A stretch of DNA of 38,195 nt from positions 1 to 38,195 of the forward strand of contig JAITLC010000007.1 of the NCBI GenBank assembly GCA_031278095.1, in the 5' to 3' direction. Position 1 is the stretch's first letter. Every line of letters begins with the position of its first letter. Positions 14,402 through 21,556 of the stretch are shown one piece after another. The position numbers were made by a program, and so were the translations under genes. Source of the stretch: Treponema sp. (GTDB lineage Bacteria > Spirochaetota > Spirochaetia > Treponematales > Breznakiellaceae). The notes below the pieces were generated by a model, which was not told the DNA's origin, did no database searches, and worked only from the letters and a program-made list of their open reading frames with translations.

Positions 14402-15915
14402 GGGCTCGTCTTTACGGCTTGTTCCATAATATTTTTGTCCTGAAGTAGCTGCCGGTTATCCGGAAACTCGGCAAGAGCGGATTCCAGAATCCGGGCCGCC
14501 TCGTCGAATTGGCCTTTGTTAAAGGCTCCGGCAAAGGCATTGTGAATATCCGAAACCCGGTTCCCCCTGAGAACCGCCAGATTCGCCTCAAGTTCCCTGT
14601 TGGGGCCGTAGCTGTGCAGGGCTTTTTCCAGATAATCAATACCTGCAAGCCAGTTCTTTTTGGAGGAAAGAAAGCCTGCCGTTTTTCCGATAACAAAAGT
14701 CCGCAGCTCTCCGGCCCGTTCCGGTCGTAAAAACCCATCCTTTTCAGCGCTGTCTATGGCGGAGAGAAGCTCAGGCTCTTCGGAAGCCTGCCTGATCTTC
14801 CTGGAGCGGTCACTGAGTTCCGTATCATAGATCATGCTCAGAATGGCCTTCTGTTTTTCGGCGCCGATCCGATCCCGGTTTCCTTCAAAGGCCCTATGCG
14901 CTTCGGCAAATTTACCGCTTTTACAGAGTTTTATGATCAGGTTGTTTGCGGCCGCATCGGTAAATTCCTGCCAGCGAACCTGATTGGGAAAAACGGCCTC
15001 CGCGGTTTTGGCCCAGTCCAGAGCTGTATCTTCCTTCCCCTGTTTCATGAGATACGCACCGTAATTGAATATCCTGTCCATCATATCATCGTCCGGATCG
15101 GCAAAAATGGGACTGGAAACCGTTTCCTTCCTCTCCCGGAGAAGATTTGCCCGGCTGATAGCCAGAGGTATTGCCTCGGCATAGCGGTTTTTGCTTTCCA
15201 GGTCTGCAATACGGTTATGGATAATCAGGCTGAGGAGTTCCAGGGGACTTATTTCCGCCCTGTCCCGGTAATTCCGGGCGGGAACATAGGCAAAACCGGT
15301 AGATTTCCCGAATTGATCATGGAATTCCTTGCGGTTTCCCGGATCAAAACCATAGGGATTGGTTGTTTCTACATCGATCCACTCATTTTCTGCCCATACT
15401 TTTGCAAAGGCATGATCTTTTGTCACTACACCCCGGATTTCAAGACCCGTTGCGGAGGCAAGGGTAAGGTAAAGAACCGCGGAAGAAACGCAGTTATAGC
15501 TCCCCCTGCTCAAAAGGGTATCGATTCGGGTCTGCAGAGCCGAATAGTTTTTAAGAAATTTCCTGTGCATCCAGTGGAGCACATACTCACCCCTGTCCTT
15601 TTCAGCGGAAGGCAAGTCGGCTGAGGCAAGTAGCTCCGCTGCAGCGTCTTTTATACGCTTGAGATTGGCGTCCGTGGAGCCGGAGGACGCAGCCTCCCCC
15701 GTTACGGAAGCCCAGAGGCCGATCTCCCCATAGTCTTCCCAGTCATAGTTTCCCTGCCGCCCGTACTCCGCAGCTTTGGGATCGGCTTCAAGCAGAGGAA
15801 AATTCTGGGCCGAAAGACCGGACAACCCGATACCCAGACTAAAAAGAAAAAAGAGATGGAAGCAGTTCCAAAACTTCAATTTTTGGAACAAGCTCAGATA
15901 TAGAGGCCTTTTCAT
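14398..15915 (-). CDS. Exported transglutaminase-like protein with TPR-type C-terminus
   Basis: A 505-aa protein. A hydrophobic segment (about 19-36, ending LSGLSA before QNF) is a Sec signal, preceded by an unusually long N-region. Residues 110-200 contain a papain-like transglutaminase core: SYNCVSSAVLYL with Cys142, KDHAFAKVW with His168 and WIDVETTNP with Asp181. The C-terminal 250 residues are helical with repeated A/L patterns (YAEAIPLAISRANLL, FDEAARILESALAEFPDN), resembling TPR repeats. A periplasmic peptidase or crosslinking role on peptidoglycan or protein is a guess. Codons 7-18 coincide with an element 1-like repeat, so the native start may lie further downstream or the repeat has been absorbed. 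TATTAT lies 7 nt before the ATG and there is no strong ribosome binding site. Confidence 0.8.
   Translation of the reverse strand: MKRPLYLSLFQKLKFWNCFHLFFLFSLGIGLSGLSAQNFPLLEADPKAAEYGRQGNYDWEDYGEIGLWASVTGEAASSGSTDANLKRIKDAAAELLASADLPSAEKDRGEYVLHWMHRKFLKNYSALQTRIDTLLSRGSYNCVSSAVLYLTLASATGLEIRGVVTKDHAFAKVWAENEWIDVETTNPYGFDPGNRKEFHDQFGKSTGFAYVPARNYRDRAEISPLELLSLIIHNRIADLESKNRYAEAIPLAISRANLLRERKETVSSPIFADPDDDMMDRIFNYGAYLMKQGKEDTALDWAKTAEAVFPNQVRWQEFTDAAANNLIIKLCKSGKFAEAHRAFEGNRDRIGAEKQKAILSMIYDTELSDRSRKIRQASEEPELLSAIDSAEKDGFLRPERAGELRTFVIGKTAGFLSSKKNWLAGIDYLEKALHSYGPNRELEANLAVLRGNRVSDIHNAFAGAFNKGQFDEAARILESALAEFPDNRQLLQDKNIMEQAVKTSP
15860..15896. repeat. Element 1-like repeat inside the signal-peptide coding region
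   Basis: On the minus strand CTGAGCTTGTTCCAAAAATT then GAAGTTTTGGAACTGCTT. The arms match element 1 with a one-base bulge. It is translated as LSLFQKLKFWNC in the transglutaminase-like protein. Confidence 0.7.
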
Positions 15916-15961
15916 GATTCCAATAATACAATTAAAATGATAGAAACAAAAGCATTGTTAC

Positions 15962-15988
15962 GGCTGTTTCAAAACTTTTGAAACAGCC
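15962..15988. repeat. Element 1 compact perfect palindrome before trxB
   Basis: GGCTGTTTCAAAA and its exact reverse complement TTTTGAAACAGCC flank a single C. It lies between the divergent transglutaminase-like gene and trxB, 2 bp before the trxB ribosome binding site, so it could form a translation-limiting hairpin or act as an operator. Confidence 0.8.
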
Positions 15989-16000
15989 TCAAGGAATAAA

Positions 16001-16981
16001 ATGGCTGATATACAAACACAAGCCGCTGATTTGATAATAATCGGTGCGGGACCCGCGGGGCTTACGGCGGCCCAGTACGGCGCCAGAGCAAACCTCAAAA
16101 CGCTTATCGTCGAACAGTTTGCTCCCGGCGGTCAGGCCCTGCTCATCGGTGAACTGGAAAACTACCCCGGTTACCTCCGCCGTGGAGAGGGAGCGCCTTC
16201 GGGCTTTGATTTTGCCCAGGATCTCCAGAAACAGGCCGAACAATTCGGGGCCTTCTTTGTGTATGATACGATCAATTCTCTTAAAAAAGAGGGCGGCAGT
16301 TTTATTCTGGACACGGCAGGAGGAAAAATTCTCACTGTTCCGGCGGTTATCCTTGCAACAGGCTCCAAGCCCCGGCTTCTGGAAGTTCCCGGAGAGAAGG
16401 AATTCTTTGGCCGGGGAGTTTCCTACTGCGCCACCTGCGACGGGCCTTTCTACAAAGGGAAGAAAATGTTTGTTATCGGTGGCGGGGATGCCGCGTGCGA
16501 CGAGGCTCTCTATCTTTCCCGGCTGGCAAGCAAGATAGTGCTGGTACACCGAAGGGATCGTTTCCGGGCTCAGGCCTCCATTGCCGAACAGGTACTTAAA
16601 AACCCTGCCATCGATGTACGCTTCAACACGGTACTTATCGAGATTCGGGGGAAAGAGCCCAAGCGGGTAAATTCCGTTATTCTGGGGAAGGTCTCCGGAG
16701 GAGACTCTTACGAAGAGGAAACTGATGCGGTCTTTATCTTTGTGGGAACCACTCCCCAGACAGGCTTGCTCAGAGTGAATAAGCTTCCCGGTCTAGCCTT
16801 TGACGAATCAGGCTATGTCATAACCGATCAGAATATGGCTACCGGTTTGCCCGGCCTTTTTGCCGCGGGGGATATCCGGGCCGGGACTTTCCGGCAGGTG
16901 GTAACGGCCTGCGGAGACGGAGCTTCGGCCGCCCACGGCGCTGCGCGTTATATTGACGAACTCAAGGGCTCTGCGTATTGA
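16001..16981 (+). CDS. trxB: Thioredoxin-disulfide reductase
   Basis: A 326-aa cytoplasmic flavoenzyme that reduces thioredoxin with NADPH. It has the FAD motif GAGPAG (15-20), the ENYPGY segment (53-58), the redox-active CATC (Cys143, Cys146), the NADPH motif GGGDAA (160-165), HRRDRFRA, and the terminal FAD motif AAGDIRAGTFRQVVTACGDG. AAGGA at 15991-15995 is 5 bases before the ATG and lies directly after the element 1 palindrome. The stop TGA overlaps the ATG of nagZ by one base (TGATG), so the two are translationally coupled. A dependence on NADH or reduced ferredoxin instead of NADPH, known in some anaerobes, cannot be excluded. Confidence 0.95.
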   Translation: MADIQTQAADLIIIGAGPAGLTAAQYGARANLKTLIVEQFAPGGQALLIGELENYPGYLRRGEGAPSGFDFAQDLQKQAEQFGAFFVYDTINSLKKEGGSFILDTAGGKILTVPAVILATGSKPRLLEVPGEKEFFGRGVSYCATCDGPFYKGKKMFVIGGGDAACDEALYLSRLASKIVLVHRRDRFRAQASIAEQVLKNPAIDVRFNTVLIEIRGKEPKRVNSVILGKVSGGDSYEEETDAVFIFVGTTPQTGLLRVNKLPGLAFDESGYVITDQNMATGLPGLFAAGDIRAGTFRQVVTACGDGASAAHGAARYIDELKGSAY

Positions 16982-18621
16982 TGAAGACTGTCAAGTTTCT
17001 CTTTCTTTTAAGCGTGTTTTCCGCCGTCCGGGCCCAAATTCCCGCACTTTCATTTGGAGATTCCCTGCCGCCTGAAATACTGGCGCTTGAACTGACCCGT
17101 GCCATGAGTGATGAAGAAGCCCTGGCCCAGGTTTTTATGTTGGGCTGGGTGGGAGCGGAACCTTCACCCCTCATCATGGACTGGATCAGGGATAGACATA
17201 TCGGCGGGATAAAGATTTTCGGCTGGAATACCGGAGACACCCGGCGTCTTGCCCAAACGGTAGGGGAACTGCAAAAGGCCAGCCTCGCAGGGAATTACGG
17301 CATACCTCTCCTTGTGGCTACCGATCAGGAGGGGGGCTGGATACGCCATGTAAAGGGAAACACCAGCGAAACTCCGGGAAACATGGCCATAGGGGCCTCC
17401 GGTGTCCCCAGAGACGCGTACCTTTCCGGTTACTATATAGCAAAGGAACTGGCGCTCCTGGGAATCAACATGAATTTTGCGCCCACGGTAGATCTCTTTA
17501 CCAACAGGGAATCTACCCTTATCGGGACGAGGGCTTTTGGGAGCGATCCGGTACAGACGGGAATTCTGGGGGCCGCCTTTATGAAAGGACAGCAGGCCGC
17601 CGGGGTAATTCCCACCGCCAAACATTACCCCGGCCACGGGGATACGGGCCTGGATTCCCACGGGGTACTGCCCCGGATCGGCGCAACCTTTGAGGAACTG
17701 TGGGACAGGGAACTGAGCCCCTACCGGATAATGGCGAAGGAAGGACTTCCTGCGGTGATGAGCGGCCACCTTTCCTTTCCAAATACACAGGCTGCCGATA
17801 CACCGGCCTCCCTTTCATCATACTTCCTGGACGAGGTATTGAGGGGACAGATAGGCTTTAAGGGCCTCATCATCACCGATGATCTCATGATGAATGGAGC
17901 TACCACCTGGGCGGGAAGTATCTCCAAGGTGGCACGGCAGGCCCTTATGTCGGGAAACGATGTGATCATGCTGTCCAAAACCCCCAGTCTCTTCGATCCT
18001 GTGTGGACGACTCTGCAGGGGGCCATGAAAACCGATGAAGCCTTCCGGAATCGTGTGAGGGATGCATGCCGCCGGACGCTGAAATTAAAGCTTCAATATC
18101 TGCGGGGAGAAACTTCGGTTCCCCCCATACCGGATCTGAAAAAAATTGAGAACGAGCTCCCCGATCCAAAAGGCTCGGCCTTTTTCCTGGATCTGGCGGC
18201 CCGGAGCGTTACCGTGATAAAGCCCACGGCAATCCCCATAAACGCCGAAGAGGCGGGCAGGGTGCTGCTGGCAGGTCAGTATGAAGACTTTTTCCAGGCG
18301 GGAAGAAGAGCCTTCCCTGGAGCCGTTTCCTACTGGTATTCCTCATCGCGGGGAACTTCGGAACTTGCCTCCTATGCCCGCAGTGCTGATACCATCATCT
18401 TCTGCCTTTCCGACGGGACGGGCCTTTCCATGTTAAGGAGCCTTGAGCCTCTTAAAAAACGGATCATCGTTCTTTCGGTCCTAAATCCGGTATATCTGGA
18501 ACAGGTTTCATGGGTAGATGCGATTCTTGCAGTCTACAGTTATGCCTCGGAATCCTTTATTGCAGGCTTTTCCGTCATTCTGGGCCGTGTCCCTGGCCGG
18601 GGGAGGCTTCCCTATGAATAA
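16981..18621 (+). CDS. nagZ: Beta-N-acetylhexosaminidase, GH3 NagZ-like, exported
   Basis: A 546-aa protein. Residues 1-18 (MKTVKFLFLLSVFSAVRA) are a signal peptide, unlike the cytoplasmic NagZ of enterobacteria. The GH3 barrel shows ATDQEGGWIRH (113-123) and the NagZ loop KHYPGHGDTGLDSHG (214-228), with catalytic acid/base His227 of the Asp-His dyad. Asp300 (IITDDLMM) is the nucleophile. A C-terminal domain of about 190 residues follows, longer than in single-domain NagZ. By family it removes terminal GlcNAc from muropeptides or other GlcNAc glycosides; with a signal peptide it should act in the periplasm or outside. A TTG one codon earlier is less likely than ATG 16981, which overlaps the trxB stop. 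The GNAT gene starts inside its last 8 bases. Confidence 0.92.
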   Translation: MKTVKFLFLLSVFSAVRAQIPALSFGDSLPPEILALELTRAMSDEEALAQVFMLGWVGAEPSPLIMDWIRDRHIGGIKIFGWNTGDTRRLAQTVGELQKASLAGNYGIPLLVATDQEGGWIRHVKGNTSETPGNMAIGASGVPRDAYLSGYYIAKELALLGINMNFAPTVDLFTNRESTLIGTRAFGSDPVQTGILGAAFMKGQQAAGVIPTAKHYPGHGDTGLDSHGVLPRIGATFEELWDRELSPYRIMAKEGLPAVMSGHLSFPNTQAADTPASLSSYFLDEVLRGQIGFKGLIITDDLMMNGATTWAGSISKVARQALMSGNDVIMLSKTPSLFDPVWTTLQGAMKTDEAFRNRVRDACRRTLKLKLQYLRGETSVPPIPDLKKIENELPDPKGSAFFLDLAARSVTVIKPTAIPINAEEAGRVLLAGQYEDFFQAGRRAFPGAVSYWYSSSRGTSELASYARSADTIIFCLSDGTGLSMLRSLEPLKKRIIVLSVLNPVYLEQVSWVDAILAVYSYASESFIAGFSVILGRVPGRGRLPYE

Positions 18622-19474
18622 AACCGCCAGAAAGCGGCGCTGGCGCAGGATCGGGGACAGAGAAGCCCCAGCGGTTGAATCAATACTACGAAACAGGGAG
18701 AAGTTCTGTGTCGGGGCTTCCAGCCGTTTCCTCCGCCGGGGGGAACCGGGAAATCATATATGGGCTCTGGATGAAGCGGGACATTTCAATGCCCTGCTGA
18801 TCCACTGGAAACAGTCTCTCCTCCCGGTCTTTAACGGAAACCTGAACACGCCCCTGCCGAAATTCTTAAGCCGTTTCCTTTTTAAGGTACATATCCACTC
18901 GATACAAGGCTTGGCTCAGGAGGAATTTCCCCTGGAACAGGGCATGAGCGCCCTGGGCTATGAGATTAACGAAAGCCTCGACTATGACCTTATGGCGCTG
19001 GATAATCCGCCTGACAGGGAAAACCTCTCCGCCGGGCCGCCGGGACTGATCATCCGTACCCCGGACATCGCCGACATGGACGCCCTCTTTGAATTACAGG
19101 CAGCCTACGACAGGGAGGAAGTGCTCCCCGTCTTTTCCCAGTTCAAGCCGGCTGCCTGCCGTCTCAATCTGGAACAGATAGTAAAACATGAACGGATCAT
19201 GACGGCGGATTACGGGGGCCGGCTTGTGGGGAAAATCAACACCAGCGCCGTTTCTTTTACCCGCTACCAGATTGGGGGGGTGTATGTGCATCCCGATTTT
19301 CGGGGCCTGGGCATCGCCCGGCGGATGTGTACAGAATTTTCCTTAAACCTTTTCAAACAGGGCTGGAAAATTTCCCTCTTTGTAAAGAAACGCAACGCCG
19401 CGGCCCGCCGGGTTTACAGCCGCATCGGTTTCAGATCCGTGGCAGACTACCGTATCGCCTACTTCAAGGATTAA
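18614..19474 (+). CDS. GNAT-family N-acetyltransferase
   Basis: A 286-aa protein. The C-terminal 150 residues are a GNAT domain with the acetyl-CoA motif VHPDFRGLGIARRM and the closing NAAARRVYSRIGFRSV segment. The N-terminal 130 residues (LLIHWKQSLLPVFNGN and others) form a separate domain, so the layout resembles two-domain GNAT proteins. The substrate is unknown. GGGAGG at 18601-18606 is 7 bases before ATG 18614. An earlier open frame (18518) lies wholly inside nagZ and is not used. The 8-bp overlap with nagZ makes it the third gene of the trxB operon. Acetylation of an amino sugar or peptide released by NagZ is a possible but unproven link. Confidence 0.85.
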   Translation: MNKTARKRRWRRIGDREAPAVESILRNREKFCVGASSRFLRRGEPGNHIWALDEAGHFNALLIHWKQSLLPVFNGNLNTPLPKFLSRFLFKVHIHSIQGLAQEEFPLEQGMSALGYEINESLDYDLMALDNPPDRENLSAGPPGLIIRTPDIADMDALFELQAAYDREEVLPVFSQFKPAACRLNLEQIVKHERIMTADYGGRLVGKINTSAVSFTRYQIGGVYVHPDFRGLGIARRMCTEFSLNLFKQGWKISLFVKKRNAAARRVYSRIGFRSVADYRIAYFKD

Positions 19475-19570
19475 AGCCCTTCCGCGGAAGAAGCCTGGAA
19501 GCCGGGACGGCAGATCCCCATGCAGTCCGCCCCGCCGGAGCACTTTGTACTGCTCATAGAACCCGGCTCA

Positions 19571-19599
19571 TTGCCATGCAGTCCATCACCAGATATACT
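19571..19599 (+). promoter_or_regulatory. Leaderless promoter of the thioesterase
   Basis: TTGCCA (19571-19576), exactly 17 bases, TATACT (19594-19599), then 6 bases and ATG at 19606. The predicted +1 is the A of the start codon. This decides the start and excludes the in-frame ATG at 19576, which lies inside the -35 box. Confidence 0.6.
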
Positions 19600-19605
19600 A
19601 CATGT

Positions 19606-20022
19606 ATGATCAGTCAATGCACATTGAGAGTCCGTACCTATGAGTGCGATAGTTACGGTCATGTGAACAACGCCAACTATCTTAACTATCTGGAATACGC
19701 CCGCTATGAATACCTCAAGGACGTGGGTTTCGATTACCCGGCCGCAGTCAAGGCCGGTTATGGAGTTTATATAGCCCGGATAGAGATCGACTATAAAAAG
19801 TCCGCCATTACCGATGAAGAGTTGCTCATAAAAACCTGGGCGATCAAAAAAGGCGCCGTATCGGGAACGGTGGCCCAGGAGATTTGGCGGGGGGAAGATC
19901 TACTGATCAACGCAAAAGTTACCTGGGCCTTCGTGGATTCCGGAGGCATGCCTACGAGGATTCCCGCCAAATGGGATCTTCCGGGCCTAAAGCCGGTATC
20001 CTCCGCCAAACCCGAAGGGTAA
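19606..20022 (+). CDS. Acyl-CoA thioesterase, 4HBT/YbgC hot-dog fold
   Basis: A 138-aa single-domain protein with the signature YECDSYGHVNNANYLNYLEY, where Asp15 is the usual catalytic residue followed by GHVNN. A central segment RIEIDYKKSAITDEELLIKT and the final strand ITWAFVD-like WAFVDSGG complete the hot-dog fold. By family it hydrolyses acyl-CoA or acyl-ACP thioesters; the chain specificity is not readable. It sits 131 bp after the GNAT gene, with a small perfect palindrome (CTTCCGCGGAAG, 19479-19490) in the gap, and has its own promoter. No ribosome binding site is present. It converges on ddl. Confidence 0.88.
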   Translation: MISQCTLRVRTYECDSYGHVNNANYLNYLEYARYEYLKDVGFDYPAAVKAGYGVYIARIEIDYKKSAITDEELLIKTWAIKKGAVSGTVAQEIWRGEDLLINAKVTWAFVDSGGMPTRIPAKWDLPGLKPVSSAKPEG

Positions 20023-20067
20023 GGCGCGCCGCATGGTTCCCCCCTCCGGAAGGATAAACTACCGGCG

Positions 20068-21135
20068 TTAATCAAAATAACTGGTTTTCAGTTCTTTTTC
20101 TTTCGCGAAGCGCTGCAGGGCAAGCTGAATAAGGCGGTCGATTAGTTCGGAATAGGAAATGCCGCTGGCTTCCCAGAGTTTGGGGTACATGCTGATCCGG
20201 GTAAAGCCCGGCATGGTGTTAATCTCGTTCACGATAACCCTGGCGCCTCCTTCCTCCCGGACAAAGAAATCCACCCTGGAGAGGCCCTCGCAGCAGAGGG
20301 TATGGAAAGTCTTTACCGCCAGATCCTGCACTTCCTTCGTAATTTCCAGAGGCAAATCGGCGGGAATTTTGAGAACCGCCCCCTTTTCGTCGAGATACTT
20401 GGCCTCGTAAGAGTAGAACTCGTGGCTTGCAAAGATCTCGCCGGGAAGGCTGGCTATTGCCTCTTCATTTCCCAGAACCGAACATTCAATCTCGCGGCCT
20501 TTTATGAATTCTTCTATGACCAGTTTGGTATCATAGCGGAAGGCATTTTCCAAGGCGGTATGGTACTCTTCCCTGTTATGAACCTTGGAAACACCCACAG
20601 AAGACCCCATATTAGCGGGTTTTACAAAGAGGATCTCCCCCAGTTCGGCGCTTACTTCTTCATAAGGAGGAAACTTTTCATGGGATTGCAGGGCCCGGTA
20701 CCTGCCGATGGGGATGCGCGCATCCCGGAGGAGCCGCTTCATCACATCCTTGTCCATGCCGGCGGCGGAACCGAGAACCGATGAACCTACAAATGGAAGT
20801 CCGGCCAGCTTGAGCAGCCCCTGTACCGTACCGTCTTCCCCAAAGGGGCCGTGAAGGATGGGAAAAACCACATCTACCTGCAGGGCGTTGTCCGAAATAA
20901 GGGACACCGGCTCTCCGTTTTCAATAAGTTTTATCCGGCCGGGATCTTCGGTATTCAGGAGAAACTGCGAAGCCTCTCCCCGCAGCCAGCGCCCCGTCTT
21001 GGTAATTCCCACCAGCACAGGTTCATACCTGTTCCTGTCCAGGGCATCATAAATGTTTTTTGCCGATTGAAGGGACACTTCGTGTTCCGCCGATTTCCCC
21101 CCGAAGAGTATACAAACCTTGACCTTTTTCCCCAT
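20068..21135 (-). CDS. ddl: D-alanine--D-alanine ligase
   Basis: A 355-aa ATP-grasp enzyme that makes D-Ala-D-Ala for peptidoglycan in the cytoplasm. The N-terminal signature is FGGKSAEHEVSLQSAKNI (11-28). The ATP-grasp part includes FVKPANMGSSVGVSKV, the acceptor-type EFIKGREIECSVLGN, and the metal-binding VNEINTMPGFTRISMYPKLW. Length and motifs are normal; D-lactate specificity of VanA-type enzymes cannot be excluded by eye. There is no ribosome binding site. TATAGT lies 8 nt before the ATG but its -35 is poor and overlaps the upstream terminator. It follows the regulatory gene pair on the same strand, separated by that terminator, so it is probably expressed alone. Confidence 0.95.
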   Translation of the reverse strand: MGKKVKVCILFGGKSAEHEVSLQSAKNIYDALDRNRYEPVLVGITKTGRWLRGEASQFLLNTEDPGRIKLIENGEPVSLISDNALQVDVVFPILHGPFGEDGTVQGLLKLAGLPFVGSSVLGSAAGMDKDVMKRLLRDARIPIGRYRALQSHEKFPPYEEVSAELGEILFVKPANMGSSVGVSKVHNREEYHTALENAFRYDTKLVIEEFIKGREIECSVLGNEEAIASLPGEIFASHEFYSYEAKYLDEKGAVLKIPADLPLEITKEVQDLAVKTFHTLCCEGLSRVDFFVREEGGARVIVNEINTMPGFTRISMYPKLWEASGISYSELIDRLIQLALQRFAKEKELKTSYFD

Positions 21136-21157
21136 ATTGAGTCACTATATATCTTTC

Positions 21158-21199
21158 CCAAAAAAAAGGCGATCCGCCTGATGCCGAATCGCCTTTTTA
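21158..21199 (-). terminator. Intrinsic terminator after the regulator/94-aa gene pair
   Basis: On the minus strand AAAAAGGCGAT, loop, ATCGCC and a run of eight T residues. The stem is strong and lies 60-100 bp after the stop codon of the 94-aa gene. It separates that operon from ddl. On the plus strand there is also a TTTTT run, so it may act in both directions. Confidence 0.8.
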
Positions 21200-21206
21200 T
21201 TACCGA

Positions 21207-21223
21207 ATTTTGAAACAGCCTCA
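21207..21223. repeat. Element 1 half copy
   Basis: ATTTTGAAACAGCCTCA matches one arm of element 1 (compare 15976-15990). The other arm has been replaced by the terminator hairpin. Probably a remnant. Confidence 0.5.
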
Positions 21224-21260
21224 ACTATTATTTTAAAAAGCTGCAAACTTTGGGGAGAAA

Positions 21261-21545
21261 TTACAGCTCTTCCTCGCTTGAGCCGCCCTTAATCTTGTTT
21301 ATATAAAAGTCCAGGGCGGTAACCCTCACCTGTATGCTGTCGGCATGAGATTTACCGTCTTTTACAGCCTGCAGAGAAGCAGCCAGATTGTCCAACAACT
21401 GCTTTCCTGTCTTCATGCCCAAACCGTCGGCTTCGGCAGCAGCTTTACTGACATTGTCCAGGTCCGCCACTGCCCCTTCTCCCGCAGAAGCAATTTTTTT
21501 TGATAATACTTCCAGTGTTTCTCTCAATTCTTCAACGGTTGCCAT
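21261..21545 (-). CDS. Small helical protein of unknown function
   Basis: A 94-aa acidic protein, apparently mostly alpha-helical (ELRETLEVLSKKIASA, VSKAAAEAD, LLDNLAASLQAVKDG), with no signal peptide, membrane segment or cysteine. I do not recognise its family. AAGGGAG precedes the ATG by 5-6 bases. It begins 11 bp after the stop of the pseudo-receiver/GHKL/cNMP protein and shares its transcript up to the terminator at 21158-21199, so it may be a partner or target of that regulator. The size and helical make-up would suit an adaptor or antagonist protein, but this is speculation. It does not show the STAS fold expected of an anti-anti-sigma factor. Confidence 0.75.
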   Translation of the reverse strand: MATVEELRETLEVLSKKIASAGEGAVADLDNVSKAAAEADGLGMKTGKQLLDNLAASLQAVKDGKSHADSIQVRVTALDFYINKIKGGSSEEEL

Positions 21546-21556
21546 CTTTTTCTCCC

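Noticed and set aside
19327-19605. 93-codon N-terminal extension of the thioesterase
   Set aside because: It overlaps the GNAT gene and the predicted -35/-10 boxes. Hot-dog thioesterases start where ATG 19606 starts.
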